Source of the DNA: Zygnema cylindricum
Lineage: Eukaryota > Streptophyta > Zygnematophyceae > Zygnematales > Zygnemataceae
Assembly (NCBI GenBank): GCA_037447655.1
Contig: JBBHKE010002180.1
Span: 1 to 64,000, forward strand
DNA length: 64,000 nt
Direction: 5' to 3'
Made by a program: the position numbers and the translations under genes. Position 1 is the stretch's first letter, and each line of letters begins with the position of its first letter. Below, piece after piece: positions 1 through 10,563 of the stretch. The notes below the pieces were generated by a model. The model ran no database searches, was not told the DNA's origin, and saw nothing but the letters and a program-made list of their open reading frames with translations.

Positions 1-350
1 TAGTCGCGAAAAATCAAGATTCGGTTAATTTTTTTTTTCGTAAACGACGGTCGGTTAACGTTTAACAATTTTGGAGCGTGACAAAACTCGGTCGGGCGTC
101 GGTTACTCAGATTTTGAAAAAAAAAAAACGGTCGGTTTCGGGTATGAAAATTTTTGACTTTTGCGACCTCTGGCGTACGGCAATGTACCTTGGAAACCCT
201 AAAAAATCTTGTAGAATAACCCTAAAATGTACAAACATAGAGGGACACTGTACGTAATTGTAAAAATATTGTACGGATACAAAGTAAGGTTCGCATTTTA
301 TTTACTTTTCATCATCGTTTGATGCGTACTGTACGTAGTATTCGTTACAG
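1..350. other. No gene seen; AT-rich flank
   Basis: This stretch holds no reading frame or RNA gene that I recognise. It is AT-rich with several A/T homopolymer runs. A short word, ACGGTCGGTT or close variants, recurs three times in the first 150 bases. Confidence 0.5.
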
Positions 351-352
351 TA

Positions 353-853
353 CACCGCGATTCGTAATTAGAGTAAATTACTCTAATTCGGTCGCTCGAA
401 ATTTCAACTTTATCACAGGAAATAGAGTAAATGATTCTAATTTTTTCATTATTTTATAAAAGGTAAAGTTTAATTAGAGTTTTTAATTCTAATATATGTT
501 CGTTTTAAATAGTGTGGAATACGGACGACCTCATACCGTGCAAAATTGTACTTTATTAAGTAAAAAAGTACAAATAATGATTTAATAGAGGTCGTTATCA
601 TGTAACTGTGTTTTAACAAACCACATAGTGCAAACATAATGGTGACGATAAACTGTACGTTTTGCCAAATTCTGTACGACTACCTTATTTACGGTAGAGG
701 ATATTAGCGTGCCAAATTAGAGTACTTAAATAAATTAGAGTAAACTTCATAGTTGAAACAGTTCTATCACATAAATTAGCGTTAATTGCTATAATTGTTT
801 TTTTTAGTTTTTGTACTCTATTTTTTTCATTACTCTAATTACGATTCGCGGTG
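353..853. mobile_element. MITE-like element with TA-flanked inverted repeats
   Basis: The left end (353-377) reads CACCGCGATTCGTAATTAGA and continues into GTAAA. The right end (830-853) is its inverted complement, ending CGATTCGCGGTG. Both ends are flanked by TA (351-352 and 854-855), as expected for Tc1/mariner-type insertion. The interior is AT-rich and noncoding, with repeated ATTAGAGTAA words. Similar termini (CACNGTGAATCG) occur at 4454-4670, 7374-7590 and 3902-4094, so this is a dispersed family. The superfamily assignment is inferred from the TA flanks only. Confidence 0.65.
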
Positions 854-950
854 TAGTTTATGTCGTGCGTAATATGTGCACGAGACATCTACGGACTGCA
901 AACATCCGTCTGGCGCCATTTACAACCACCATATTTATCTGTACGGTCCG

Positions 951-1128
951 TACAACTATTGGCGATAGTTATTGATATCGCTGTTATCACCGATAATAAC
1001 AGATAAATATCAGTTATTTACCGGTGATAACGCCGATGGCGATATATCTTAACAATATATCGATTATTGGGTAACTGAAAAATGGTCCATATCGGTTATC
1101 GCCAAATCTTTACCGATACACAACGGTA
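951..1128. repeat. CGATAT-rich inverted and direct repeat region
   Basis: The segment is dense in GATATCG, CGATAATAACAG and CGATATAT words with local inverted repeats, for example around 960-1060. A similar CGATAT-rich block lies at 7596-7745, right beside a MITE. It may be the interior or flank of a foldback element. No function can be assigned. Confidence 0.45.
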
Positions 1129-1660
1129 CGATTTAGAATGTGATTATACAAGTAGAGTTTGCAAGTAAGAAATATGTTTTGCAGATGTAGAATAAAAGTT
1201 TACGGGAAGGAAATATACTATGGAGAGCTACAATTATAGATTACAGAAAAAGAAAAGACGAAATAAAACTAAAGATTTTTTTCATACAAAAAAAGAATTA
1301 CATATTACAAAAACAAGATTGTAAAATTGCTCGATTTTACTTAGTCGCAAAATTGAAATTTAATCGCGAAGCGTTATGTTGAACTTAGACGCAAATTGAG
1401 GAACGATGCGCAATGAAACCTCTGAAAACCATATAATGTCTCATACGCATAAAAAACACACATGAAACGCCCATGAAACAACGAATATGTACATGAAACA
1501 AAATTCAAAGGTTTTTAAAATGCGTTGACCTACTTTGACTTTAGAATATAAGAAAATAGAAAAACATTTAATAAAAAATATTACTACAACTTAATCAAAC
1601 TTCATATTTTTCACTTTAATACACACACTGTTTAAATAAAGTTAGATATTATAGCTTCAA

Positions 1661-2195
1661 CTGTTTTTAAAAAGTGCAATGTACGAAACATGTTATTTTG
1701 TACTAAAAACGCTCTTAATTTTGTATAGACGTACATAATAAGTGTCAAATGTAGGTGTCGACATGAGGAAATTGAATGCGTCGCCACATTTTAGAGGACT
1801 AAAATTTGATTCAAGTCAAGTCAATGAAGAAGGAAAACCGCGAGACCCTGTTCTCACATTTTCAAGCCTCGAATATGTGAGCACAGACTATATGCACCGT
1901 TATATTAACGTTAGTTGCTCTAATTTTGACTGTTTTTAAAAAGTGCGATGTAAGAAATGTGTTAGTCCGTACTAAAAACCGCTCCTTACTTTGTACGGTC
2001 GAACAAAATAAGTGTCACATAAAAAGCGTCGACAAAGGTAATTCAATGCGTCGCCCCGAAAATGCATACTCAAATTTGAATATAAGTCATAAAGACGAGG
2101 GAAAATCAATATAACCTATTCTCACATGTTAAATCGTCGAATATGTGAACATAGACTATCACGTGTACGTCCAAATTAGTGTTAGGTGTATAAAC
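1661..2195. repeat. Diverged tandem duplication, period about 269 bp
   Basis: CTGTTTTTAAAAAGTGC occurs at 1661 and again at 1930. The following sequence stays alignable: GTACTAAAAACG, AATAAGTGTCA, GTCGACA, AATGCGTCGCC, CTATTCTCACAT and GAATATGTGA appear in the same order in both halves. The two copies differ by many substitutions and small indels, so the duplication is old. Confidence 0.7.
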
Positions 2196-2742
2196 TATTG
2201 TTAATTTTTGTTGGCGTTAGGCCCTTCAACCCCTAGTAGAGTTGGTAGCACTAGCAATGTTTTTACACAAATTATTATTTAACTCTAATAGCGACTTACC
2301 GTGTACTTTCAACCCTTTTTTTGAAATTGTTCGTATATTTTATCCGCATGTGTGTTGTCATCTACAAAAGGTTATTCCACGTATTAAAAAACTACCATCT
2401 TTCACGCTATACCTCTTTATGCTCTGATTTTTATTTTTGTGTCCTCACTCGAAATTTCCGCGGGATATTCTAGAATAAAGTGCATTCTTTAGAACCATTG
2501 TACTAAAATACTATTCTAGGGTTTTCGGTGTTTACGTTTATGTAGAAAATGTACGAAAAGTGCGACATTTGTTGCACTGTAGGTTTCACGGCAACCTTCG
2601 AAGTGGACACAAGTTTTTTGCCTTGCAGTAAGATGTACAATATCGGTACATAATTAAGACTTGCCATTGATGTTTTGAATTTTGCACTATTGTAGCATTT
2701 CAATGTTACTCATGATTAAACCGTGTAGATGATTTCGTTTAT

Positions 2743-3901
2743 TTGACGATATTGACGTTTAAACGAAATTCAGGTCTAGGAAGTACACCTGTGCCAATTT
2801 TCTCCACCCTTGTAACAAAATTTGTTGAGCGTGTCCAGGAATCGATTTCAGATCGGGTTGTCGCCGCCATTGAATCCGACCTTCTCAAGGCGCTTCCCTC
2901 CGATTCTTCGCTTGCCCGTCTTCTCTCTTGTGGCGGACCTGGTTCTGGGTCTTGGCTTTTCGCTACACTGATTTTGTCCACGATCCAATTCTCATCGGCT
3001 CAGTTCACCACCGCCCTCCGGTTTCGTCTTGGCCTCCCCCATCCTCGTTTACTTGGCTCTCTTGTTTTTGCGTGTGGTCGCGTCTTAGGGGGCGATGGTG
3101 TCCATTTGCTTCGTTGCTCCTATGGGGGAGAGTTGATCCAGGCGCACGACACTATTCGCGATGCCGTTGCGACTATCGCTTCAGAGGGGGGCTTTTCTGT
3201 TTGTCGGGAAGTTTCTCATATTATTCCCAAGCGTCGGATCGATGTTGTTTTTCTTCATGGTGCCCGGCGCATCTTCGGTGATATTGTTTTGGCAAACTTT
3301 ACTTCATGTACAATTGTTGGTGAGGCGGCTTGACATGTTGGGATGGCGGCTCGTGATACCGCTAAGGCGAAGGAGCGTGATTATGCCCACTGGGACCCTA
3401 TGAATGACTTTATTCCGATGGCGGTCGAGATCTTTCGTTGTCTGGGTGTTGCAATGGACGAGTTTCTCCGTACTTGCGCTCGACGTGCTTTCCTAGGGAG
3501 CCCTCCTCCTTCGGTCCTTACTTCTTTTTATCGTCAAGGCTTATCTGTGGCTTTACAATGAGTGCAAGCTTCTATTCTCCTCCGATTGGCTGTTGCGGCT
3601 ATGGATCGTCGCCGGGTTCCGGAACTCCCTCAGCGTGCTCCCCCGAGATGGGGGGACTTACTGAGTTGCTTTTCGTAGTTATTTAATTGGGTTGGGGTTG
3701 GGAATGTAGTTGTGGCTTTGTCGATTCTCGTGCTTTTCTTTTTGAGTTTGGGTGCTTTTATTTCCCTTGTTGTTGTTTTCTTTTTGTTTTTGTTGTGCTG
3801 TTATTTTATTCCGTGCTGTTAGTTTTTCAGTTTCGGCCATGCCACCCCTTTTGTACCCCCGGATTCTGATGGTTTACCATCGTGCTTTTTAATTTATCCT
3901 G
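2743..3901 (+). mobile_element. 5'-truncated LINE: zinc finger/endonuclease-like domain and 3'UTR
   Basis: The frame from about 2800 encodes the C-terminal region of a non-LTR retrotransposon: ..RFRLGLPHPRLLGS.. followed by a C-x9-H-x3-C finger (ACGRVLGGDGVHLLRC), the AHDTIRDAV motif, and an R-x-D-V-V-F..GD-I-V core typical of PD-(D/E)XK endonucleases of R2/CRE-like LINEs. The frame breaks near 3333 and continues from about 3343 in another frame (..AKERDYAHWDP..) to a C-terminal tail near 3686. The 3'UTR ends TTTTTAATTTATCCTG at about 3901. The same 3' end is found at 27664 and, inverted, at 28092, which defines the true 3' terminus. RT is missing, so the copy is 5'-truncated. Confidence 0.75.
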
Positions 3902-4094
3902 CGATTTTTTTTGCATTTAAAAACATCTTTTCCCCGTACACACTTATTAGATTTTTCATCCGGCGGGTGCGCTTGAAAGGCAACATTCTCATCTTTCGAT
4001 TGGCAATTTCCAATCGACAATAGGATGATTGTGTACGGATAAAAGATGTTTTAAAAGGCGAAAAAAATAGTAACACTAATAGCGATACACTGTG
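3902..4094. mobile_element. MITE copy, left arm truncated by LINE junction
   Basis: The inner inverted repeats TTTAAAACATCTTTT..CCGTACACA face each other at about 3918-3945 and 4030-4055. The outer right end, CGATACACTGTG followed by TA, matches the MITE family terminus. The left outer arm is missing where the LINE 3' end (3901) begins, so the LINE probably inserted into or beside this element. Confidence 0.55.
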
Positions 4095-4453
4095 TAGTGT
4101 TTAATAACCCCCACTGTTGCCAGAACTGTTTAGGGTATGGCATCGTATTTTATCATTACAACGCATTGAAAAAATTAAAAATTTCGCATCGCTACAATAC
4201 ATCGCGTCGCCACATCGTATCAGCAGCGATCCGATATACTTCGGAAAACCGTGGGGCTTTTGCACGATACGCATTTCTGCTGCGACAGAACATTAGTGTA
4301 CCGTACAGCGTATTGCGAACCTCATTTGAAAATTTTGGACCCTAAATAGGAAATACAGTACATTACCGTACATCAGCATCTGTACGAAGGGGTACAGTCA
4401 ACCCTTTTCATATACGATTCTGCGCGACGTCAAACGTTTCTGTACTAATTTTA

Positions 4454-4670
4454 CAAGCTTGAATCGTTTATTAGCGTCAATGTTTTTTCGCCACTTAAAA
4501 CATCTTTTCTCCGTACACACTTGTTGGATTTCAATTTGAGACCACCAATCGTAAGTTGAGAATCTTGTATTTCAATCGCAACCGTCAGATTCATAATCCA
4601 ACAAGTGTGTACGGAGAATAGATGTTTTAAGTGCGGTCAAAAACATTGACTCTAATTACGATTCACGGTG
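4454..4670. mobile_element. MITE with about 80-bp terminal inverted repeats
   Basis: The two arms pair over about 80 bp: CACTTAAAACATCTTTTCTC (4492 on) with the inverse at 4595-4633, extended outward by GTCAATGTTTTT and the GAATCG-type termini. TA lies at both borders (4452-4453 and, after one base, 4672-4673). The loop is about 60 bp. The element sits roughly 300 bp upstream of the LysM gene start, where it could influence the promoter. Confidence 0.75.
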
Positions 4671-4755
4671 GTACAGTAATGTACTTTACAGTACATATCT
4701 AAATTGTCCGTACGCTTTGATCCGATTCTTCCGACGCGCTGCCATATGTTTCTTT

Positions 4756-4815
4756 CCTCTCTTATCTCCTATCTCCTCTCTCCTCTCTCCTCTCTCCTTC
4801 TTCTCTCTCCCACTT
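4756..4815 (+). promoter_or_regulatory. Pyrimidine-rich patch upstream of LysM gene
   Basis: A CTCCTCTCTCC-type tract of about 55 nt lies 160-215 bp before the LysM ATG. CT-rich Y-patches are common in plant core promoters and 5'UTRs. Its role as transcription start region or leader is inferred. I found no convincing TATA box close to it. Confidence 0.35.
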
Positions 4816-4972
4816 CCACACACTCGCGTAACTTTTCCACTCCTTTCTTCACGTGCGACTGTGTGCGACTCGTATTTCGCACGTGCGCCATTACCACAGC
4901 AAAGCATTCCTTCTAGCCGACAGTCCGACACTCTCCCTCGAGAAGCGCGCGCTTCATCTGCCGTACAACAAT

Positions 4973-5278
4973 ATGTCCCGCCGTACAGCACACGTGGCGT
5001 TCGTGGGGCTGCTTTTCCTGCTTCTCTTGTGTACGGCCTGTACGGTAGAGGCGGCGAATGTAAGCTGGTGCCGTGGCAAGCTGATTCGTCTAAAAAAGAC
5101 TGACACGTGTGCGACACTGAAGAAGTATTTTACCAAAACGGAGACTTTCAAAAAGCTGAACAAGAGCGCCGTCTGTACGGCCTCGCTTCTGAACAAACTG
5201 CGGTCGCAGAGTTCGACAATCTGCATCCCGACAACTTGTACGTACGGACGGTACGGAGTGCAGTACAGTTGCGGCTGA
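4973..5278 (+). CDS. Small secreted LysM-like cysteine-rich protein
   Basis: The 101-residue protein starts at the ATG at 4973 (in-frame MSRRTAHV). An upstream in-frame start would disrupt the signal peptide. Residues about 8-27 are a strong hydrophobic signal sequence (FVGLLFLLLLCTACTVEA), with likely cleavage before ANVSW. The mature part has six cysteines and one LysM-like fold: GKLIRLKKTDTCATLKKYF at the first strand-helix, TFKKLN in the second helix and ICIPTTC at the last strand. LysM domains bind N-acetylglucosamine polymers such as chitin or peptidoglycan. An apoplastic carbohydrate-binding or effector-like role is inferred. It is single-exon and intact. A related domain occurs at 26300-26488. 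LysM assignment is by pattern only. Confidence 0.75.
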   Translation: MSRRTAHVAFVGLLFLLLLCTACTVEAANVSWCRGKLIRLKKTDTCATLKKYFTKTETFKKLNKSAVCTASLLNKLRSQSSTICIPTTCTYGRYGVQYSCG

Positions 5279-5429
5279 GTGACAGTTGTCGATTTCAGGC
5301 TTCTAAAATTTTGGCTGTTTGTGGGTTTTCGGGTTCAGGTACGACCAAGTCAGAATGCACTGCGTGATGAGCCAGGGACAGGCAATAATATCGCCAGTAT
5401 TATGCCGATTTTTCGCTGGAATTGAAACA

Positions 5430-5960
5430 TGGGATATGGGAAGCTGGGGTCGGAAGCTGCATTGGAGATCGTCACAAGAGGTTGGACATTAGGCATGGGA
5501 CATTGCTGGATTTTGGGCATAATGATAATGTTTAGGACATAAACATGGGAACTGGGCATTGGTCATTAGATATTGGGCATCGGACATTAGAGATTGGATG
5601 CTGGGCGTCTGACATTGGACATTGGACATTGGACATTGGACATTGGACATTGGACATTGGACATTGGACATCAGACATCAGACATCGGACATCGGACATT
5701 GGAGAATGAACATCAGGCAATGGGCATCGAACATTGGATATTGGACAAAAAACATTAGACATCAGGAATTGGACGTCAAACATGAGCCATTAGACGTCTG
5801 ACATTCGACACTTACACATTGGACATTGGTCGTTGGAATTTGGATATTGAGATTGGAGATTTGAGGTTAAGCAATGGGCATGGACTTTGGATGTTGTGTC
5901 TACGGACATGGGATATGTTGGATACGGAGACATCGGACATTGGACATCTTGTATCGGTCA
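5430..5960. repeat. 7-bp minisatellite GGACATT, degenerate at edges
   Basis: The core (5611-5675) is a near-perfect array of the heptamer GGACATT. Flanking sequence from about 5430 to 5960 is built of mutated versions (GGACATC, AGACATC, GGGCATT). Because 7 is not a multiple of 3, the array reads as a 21-bp protein repeat in several minus frames; those frames are not genes. It begins about 150 bp after the LysM stop codon. Confidence 0.85.
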
Positions 5961-7371
5961 TGACCCATCGGACAATGGAGGAGACATCTTCCTTTCTTGT
6001 GTCTTTCAACCGTGTACGGGTGGAATAATTTTGTGACAAAGACGTGTCGTGAAGATTGTGAACAGTTGAGTTTGAGAAACAATATTAGAGATTGCTCATT
6101 AAGCATTTGAAAGTAAGATTTAGATTGGAATATTGGATAGAACCAGATTTGAACATGCGATTTTTGACATTGGAATTTGATTATTAATAACACATGGTGT
6201 GTTGCATTCGAACAAAAAAATGGCCATTAAAATGAATATATTTTCCATGTTAATCAACTTCAGCATCACTTAATTGTAAATTTGCACTGGACATAAAAAG
6301 TAGCTTTCAGGCATGTGACCTTGAATTTCACACATAATTTTTTTATGAATGGTATTTTTACGATTGGATTTTTTTTTATTTTTTGTGAGGATGATTTATT
6401 TTTGTAACCCTGTTTTTCCACATTTTGGAAAATGAAAGGTTCCAGCCACGATAATGATTATGTGAGAAGAATACTGGAATACAAACACTGAAATTAAGAA
6501 AGGCAACATATACTCAGAAGCATTTAGCATTTTGTTACCTGACTGTGGACTAGAAACGAAGGTTTGAGCCTCGAAATTAGGATTTCGATATTGTACATTA
6601 TGAAGCATGGTTGGTTTGATATTCAATGAAAAGTGATTATTGGGCATTGAATTATGTGAATAGTGAGTGAAAGATATAAGATTCCTTTGATTCCTCATAA
6701 ACCCAAGTAGAGAATACCACGAGAAAAATTCCAATTTGTTATTCGACATCTATATGTATGCTATTTATTTTTATCTGTATTTCATTCATTTAGCTTATAG
6801 TGAAAGCAACCTTGAGGTTATATCGTTCAAAACATTACACACATTTTTTTTTTGCTTTTTTTTTTTTAATCGTCCGTACCAAGGATGTTTGTCATTATGT
6901 TTGTGTGCAATGGTTAGCAAGGTCTTTACAAATCTAATTTTGGTTTTTTCTATGTCCTTAAATAGTAAATCGTTAGAAACAGATAGCCTTTGGGTAATCA
7001 ATTTGCATCTACATAGTTCTCATTGTCAAATTTTCAGTAGAGTCGTCTTTATAAAATTTATCCATGAAGCATAATTTCCAACATTCAAACATTTTATGAG
7101 TGGATAACATAACTGATTTTGGAAGTTGGTAAGATATAAAGAACAAAAGTTAGTGAAAAATAAGATATCTAAGATGCTTATTTCAACCAAATTATAGTTA
7201 CCTGTTAGTATGTGAAAATAATTCCTTAGGTAGAAGGACTTGCATGATAGTATGCTCTTTAACTAAACGATGACATCACAACCATCCAAACAGATTCTAA
7301 CAGTACATGCTCAGTAGTTTTAGGGCACAACAGTTCAAGATACAATTGTAATAGTAATAAGTAGTGTTGTG
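5961..7371. other. No gene recognised
   Basis: AT-rich DNA with scattered homopolymers, including a T-rich run at 6846-6868. No reading frame has recognisable domains. It looks like ordinary intergenic sequence. Confidence 0.5.
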
Positions 7372-7373
7372 TA

Positions 7374-7590
7374 CACCGTGAATCGTTATTCGCGTAAAGG
7401 TTTCTTTAGCGTGTAGGAACAATTACCGTTATTTACGCTAATTGAGAATTTGGAAATTTTCAACGAAATCGTTTATTCTAATTAGGAATTAGGGTTTTTT
7501 TTAAATAGTGTGGATAATTCTATTTGAGAATTTGCAAAAACAAAAAGGTACCTTAAATAGCGTCCATTACGCCAATACCGATTCATGGTG
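7374..7590. mobile_element. MITE-like element with TA flanks
   Basis: The left end CACCGTGAATCGTTATTCGC (7374 on) is inverted at the right end (CCAATACCGATTCATGGTG, ending 7590), with TA at 7372-7373 and 7591-7592. It belongs to the same terminus family as 353-853. The 217-bp interior is noncoding. Confidence 0.65.
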
Positions 7591-7595
7591 TACTG

Positions 7596-7745
7596 AAGGT
7601 CCCTTGCCGATATTCGATATGTTTCTAAGTTTAGGTACCTGATAATCGATAGACTGCTTCGATATATCGATAAGCTCAATATCGCGATATTTTGCCGATA
7701 TATAGAGCCGACATGTTGATATATCGTATAGCGATATATCTTGGT
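7596..7745. repeat. CGATAT-rich block beside MITE
   Basis: Words such as CGATATATCGATAAG, CAATATCGCGATATT and GCCGATATAT recur with dyad symmetry. It resembles 951-1128. Nothing else is seen from 7746 to 8173. Confidence 0.45.
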
Positions 7746-8173
7746 CTATTTTTAGATTTTTTTGTGCGGTTTTTAATGGGTTTTGGGGCTCCCATACCCC
7801 TTCCATAATTTTTTTTTTATTGTTTTATATGGATGATTAATTATTAGAATTAGTAGTGTTTTTAAAAAAATTAACATATGTAACTGTGACGTATTGTCAT
7901 TATGCTTCCACAATGTGTTTAATAAAATAACAGACGCAGGCAACTCCTTCAGTGGCCGGGCAAGTAGAAAACATAATTTCGTTAGGGTTTCAAAGTACTA
8001 CGGATAAGATTAGTTTGTATTACAAAAAGTTACAAACAAGTAAGATGTCTGTATCACCACCTTAAAAAGAAAACATAGTCAAATGATATTTTTTCCATTC
8101 TGACCACCTATAACAAATAGATAGCTGCACTTTAATTAAGGCTTCTGTTTTACCGCCACAATACTTAACCAAG

Positions 8174-8656
8174 TGTAAAAGAGGCAACAATACACCACAA
8201 CACGTCACAATGCACAGCGAAAAACACCAAGGATCTTCCCGTAGCAATAGTAGGAGCACGGTACTAACAGACAAGGTTGAGCTTTATTACTTGGAAGAGA
8301 GTACAAGGTTGCGCTAGCTGCGTAGGTCTACTTGAGGTCCTCTATTCACAAGCCCACCTGACTATTTAAACTAACTAACTGCTAGTCATCCTAGTACTGT
8401 ACAGCTGTACACGTGGACCTTCACGGTCAACCGAGATCTATCTAAAACTTCCTTCTAGAACTATACAGCTCCATCTACATTCTGCGGCGTTGCTATGCTG
8501 CGCTGCTATGTTGCAGCGCTACCAACTTGCTACGCCGTTAAGTTGCTATGCTGCTACGCTACGCTGGTCTGGAATCGCAGCTGCACTGCTTTGGACTCGC
8601 AACTACAGCAGCCTAGCCCTAGCCACTAAGTACCCCAATCCTGTAACCCTATTACA
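8174..8656 (-). repeat. Gypsy LTR, first copy
   Basis: This 483-bp LTR starts TGTAAAAGAGGC and ends CCCTATTACA. It is nearly identical to 10036-10518 and close to 20334-20815. It is the 3' LTR of a second, incomplete gypsy copy whose interior continues to about 9552. The word TACAGCTGTACACGTGGACC includes a CACGTG box. The interior is rich in GCTGC/GCTAC repeats. Confidence 0.85.
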
Positions 8657-9552
8657 ATGCCTCCCATTAAGGATTCAGCGTCCCGCTGAACCTTGAATTA
8701 CTCAAGGAAACTGCAACTTCCAGAGTATGTCGTATGTTTCCTCGCGATACTCCTCGAACTCCTGGCGAAGGGCGTCGAGTTGATGTTGGAACTGCTCACA
8801 TCGGGTCTCAACCAACGCAATATGATGATCTCCCGCTGCCAACCGCCTCCGAGTGATTCGCTCCCGAACCTGATCCTTCCCTTCCTCGGGTACAACCTCG
8901 ATTAATTTCGGTCGCTGCGGAATGGCCGCCGGTGCAGGCTCCTCGGGTGCTGGAATCCGGGGTTCTTCAGGTTCAGCCACTGGGGGAACTTCCTCTGCTT
9001 CTTCGTCTACCGGTTCCCACCGAGGTACTTTCCGTAGTTTAAAGGACACGTGCTTCCTTGCAGCTCGGGCCCGCTGCAGAGCATTCTTTGGGGCCAGCTT
9101 GAGTGCCCGTACTTCGAGGTGACCTCCGCCCTAGAGATGATGTCGTGGAGGCGGACATCCACGGGTGATAATGACGGAGTAACCCGGGAACATCAATCCT
9201 GTGCCTGTAGTTGTCCTCTACCACTTCCACGAACGGTAAGGCGTGAGGGTTTAGCTGCACATAACCCTTATGGTTATTTCCCAAGTCTTTTGTCCGCATG
9301 AAATTCCACGCTGGGTGTGACAGAACGTCGGCAGGAATACGGATAGGATCTCCAGGCTTCCCTATACGCCACTCCTTGGGCCACTCCGAGGGGTTCCAAT
9401 AAAATCTTTTGGCGAAACTGAAGGCGAGGTCTGGATGCTGGGTGTCGACCGGTAGTTGGAAGAGGTAGTCGGAAAATTCCTCTCCCTGTTCACTTTCCTC
9501 CTCCGGATCTCTTCGGTTTTCTCGCAGGAGGATCACATCGTCTCCACTGGGG
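8657..9552 (-). pseudogene. Gypsy accessory ORF, copy 1 (3' part)
   Basis: Read on the minus strand, this matches the accessory ORF of the neighbouring gypsy at 10564-11480. It runs from YPSGDDVILLRENR, through a central domain (AFSFAKRFYWNPSEWPKEWR, DLGNNHKGYVQLNPHALPF), to a Pro/Glu-rich linker and a C-terminal helix (HHIALVETRCEQFQHQLDAL). This copy is the less broken of the two in the central domain. It shifts frame after the ..LRHYHPW motif. It ends abruptly where LINE RT begins (about 9552). Confidence 0.6.
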
Positions 9553-10035
9553 TATTGTACCGACTGGTGACCCGTGCAATCTGCATCCAGCTCCAGCTCG
9601 CTTTCCATGATTATTTCTCCTCTCATCAATTTGGAGTTGCAACCAAGGGGGGTTGTGAGGCCGTGGTCCATGGGATCCGGGCTTTGCTAGATGCCCATCC
9701 GGATTGGTTAGTCCTCCAGGTGGATGTTACTAATGCCTTTAATACAGTAGATCGGAATGCCATTTTTTTAGAGCTTATGGCTGCACCTTCCCCGATTGCC
9801 TAGATATTTCCTTTTGTGAGGGCCTTTTATTCCCTGAGCAGTAGCCTCTCTTTCTCCACGGATGATGGTTTGGTCCCACTTTCCTCCACGACAGGCACCC
9901 ATCAGGGCGATCCTCTTGGGGGCCCTTTGTTTGCCCTAGCCCATTACCGCGCCCTCCGAGCTTCAGCAGCTGCTTGCCCTTCTTGCCTCTTCCCTTCTGT
10001 TGCGGATGACACACACATTATTGGTCCTTTAGACC
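9553..10035 (+). pseudogene. LINE reverse transcriptase fragment
   Basis: The plus strand encodes RT palm motifs: GVLYRLVTRAICIQL, HQFGVAT, motif A VLQVDVTNAFNTVDR, motif B HQGDPLGGPLFALAH and motif C SVADDTHIIGP (the ADD catalytic pair). One stop lies near 9803, before a frame continuation at 9816. The same family is found at 57283-59230. The fragment stops at the gypsy LTR (10036), just after ADDTHIIGP, so the gypsy probably inserted here. The left join to gypsy accessory sequence is at about 9552. Confidence 0.8.
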
Positions 10036-10518
10036 TGTAAAAGAGGCAACAATATACCACAATACGGCACAATGCACAGCAGAAAACACCAAGGATCTTC
10101 CCGTAGCAACAGTAGGAGCACGGTACTAACAGACAAGGTTGCGCTTTATTACTTGGAAGAGAGTACAAGGTTGCGCTAGCTGCGTAGGTCTACTTAAGGT
10201 CCTCTATTCACAAGCCCACTTTACTATTTAAACTAACTAATTGCTAGTCATCCTAGTACTGTACAGCTGTACACGTGGACCTTCACGGTCAACCGAGATC
10301 TATCTAAAACTTCCTTCTAGAACTATACAGCTCCATCTACATTCTGCGGCGTTGCTATGCTGCGCTGCTATGTTGCGGCGCTACCAACTTGTTACGCCGC
10401 TAAGTTGTTATGCTGCTACGCTGCGCTGGTCTGGAATCGTTGCTGCGCTGCTCTGGAATCGCAACTATAGCAGCCTAGCACTAGCCACTAAGTACCCGAA
10501 TCCTGTAACCCTATTACA
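10036..10518 (-). repeat. Gypsy 3' LTR
   Basis: The LTR is 483 bp, TGTAAAAG..CTATTACA. On the minus strand it is preceded by a purine-rich tract (CCTTAGTGGGAGGCAT) that fits a polypurine tract. It inserted directly after the LINE RT ADDTHIIGP motif. Confidence 0.85.
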
Positions 10519-10563
10519 ATGCCTCCCACTAAGGATTCAGCGTCTCGCTGAACCTTGAATTAC

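Larger units (their letters stand above)
856..2742. other. No gene recognised
   Basis: Apart from the two repeat features listed separately (951-1128 and 1661-2195), nothing in this stretch resembles a conserved gene. The short reading frames at 1742-1939 and 1926-2114 lie in the two halves of a tandem duplication and share no coding conservation that I can see. Confidence 0.5.

Noticed and set aside
4686-5117. 143-codon minus frame over the LysM promoter and gene
   Set aside because: Antisense shadow; the plus strand has a signal peptide and LysM pattern, the minus frame is low-complexity and Arg-rich.
5600-5700. Possible CRISPR-like array
   Set aside because: Direct heptamer tandem array without spacers in a eukaryotic genome; not a CRISPR.
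5489-5783. Minus-strand repeat proteins (SNVQCPM-type)
   Set aside because: They are translations of the GGACATT heptamer array; a 7-bp repeat reads as a 7-residue repeat in every frame.
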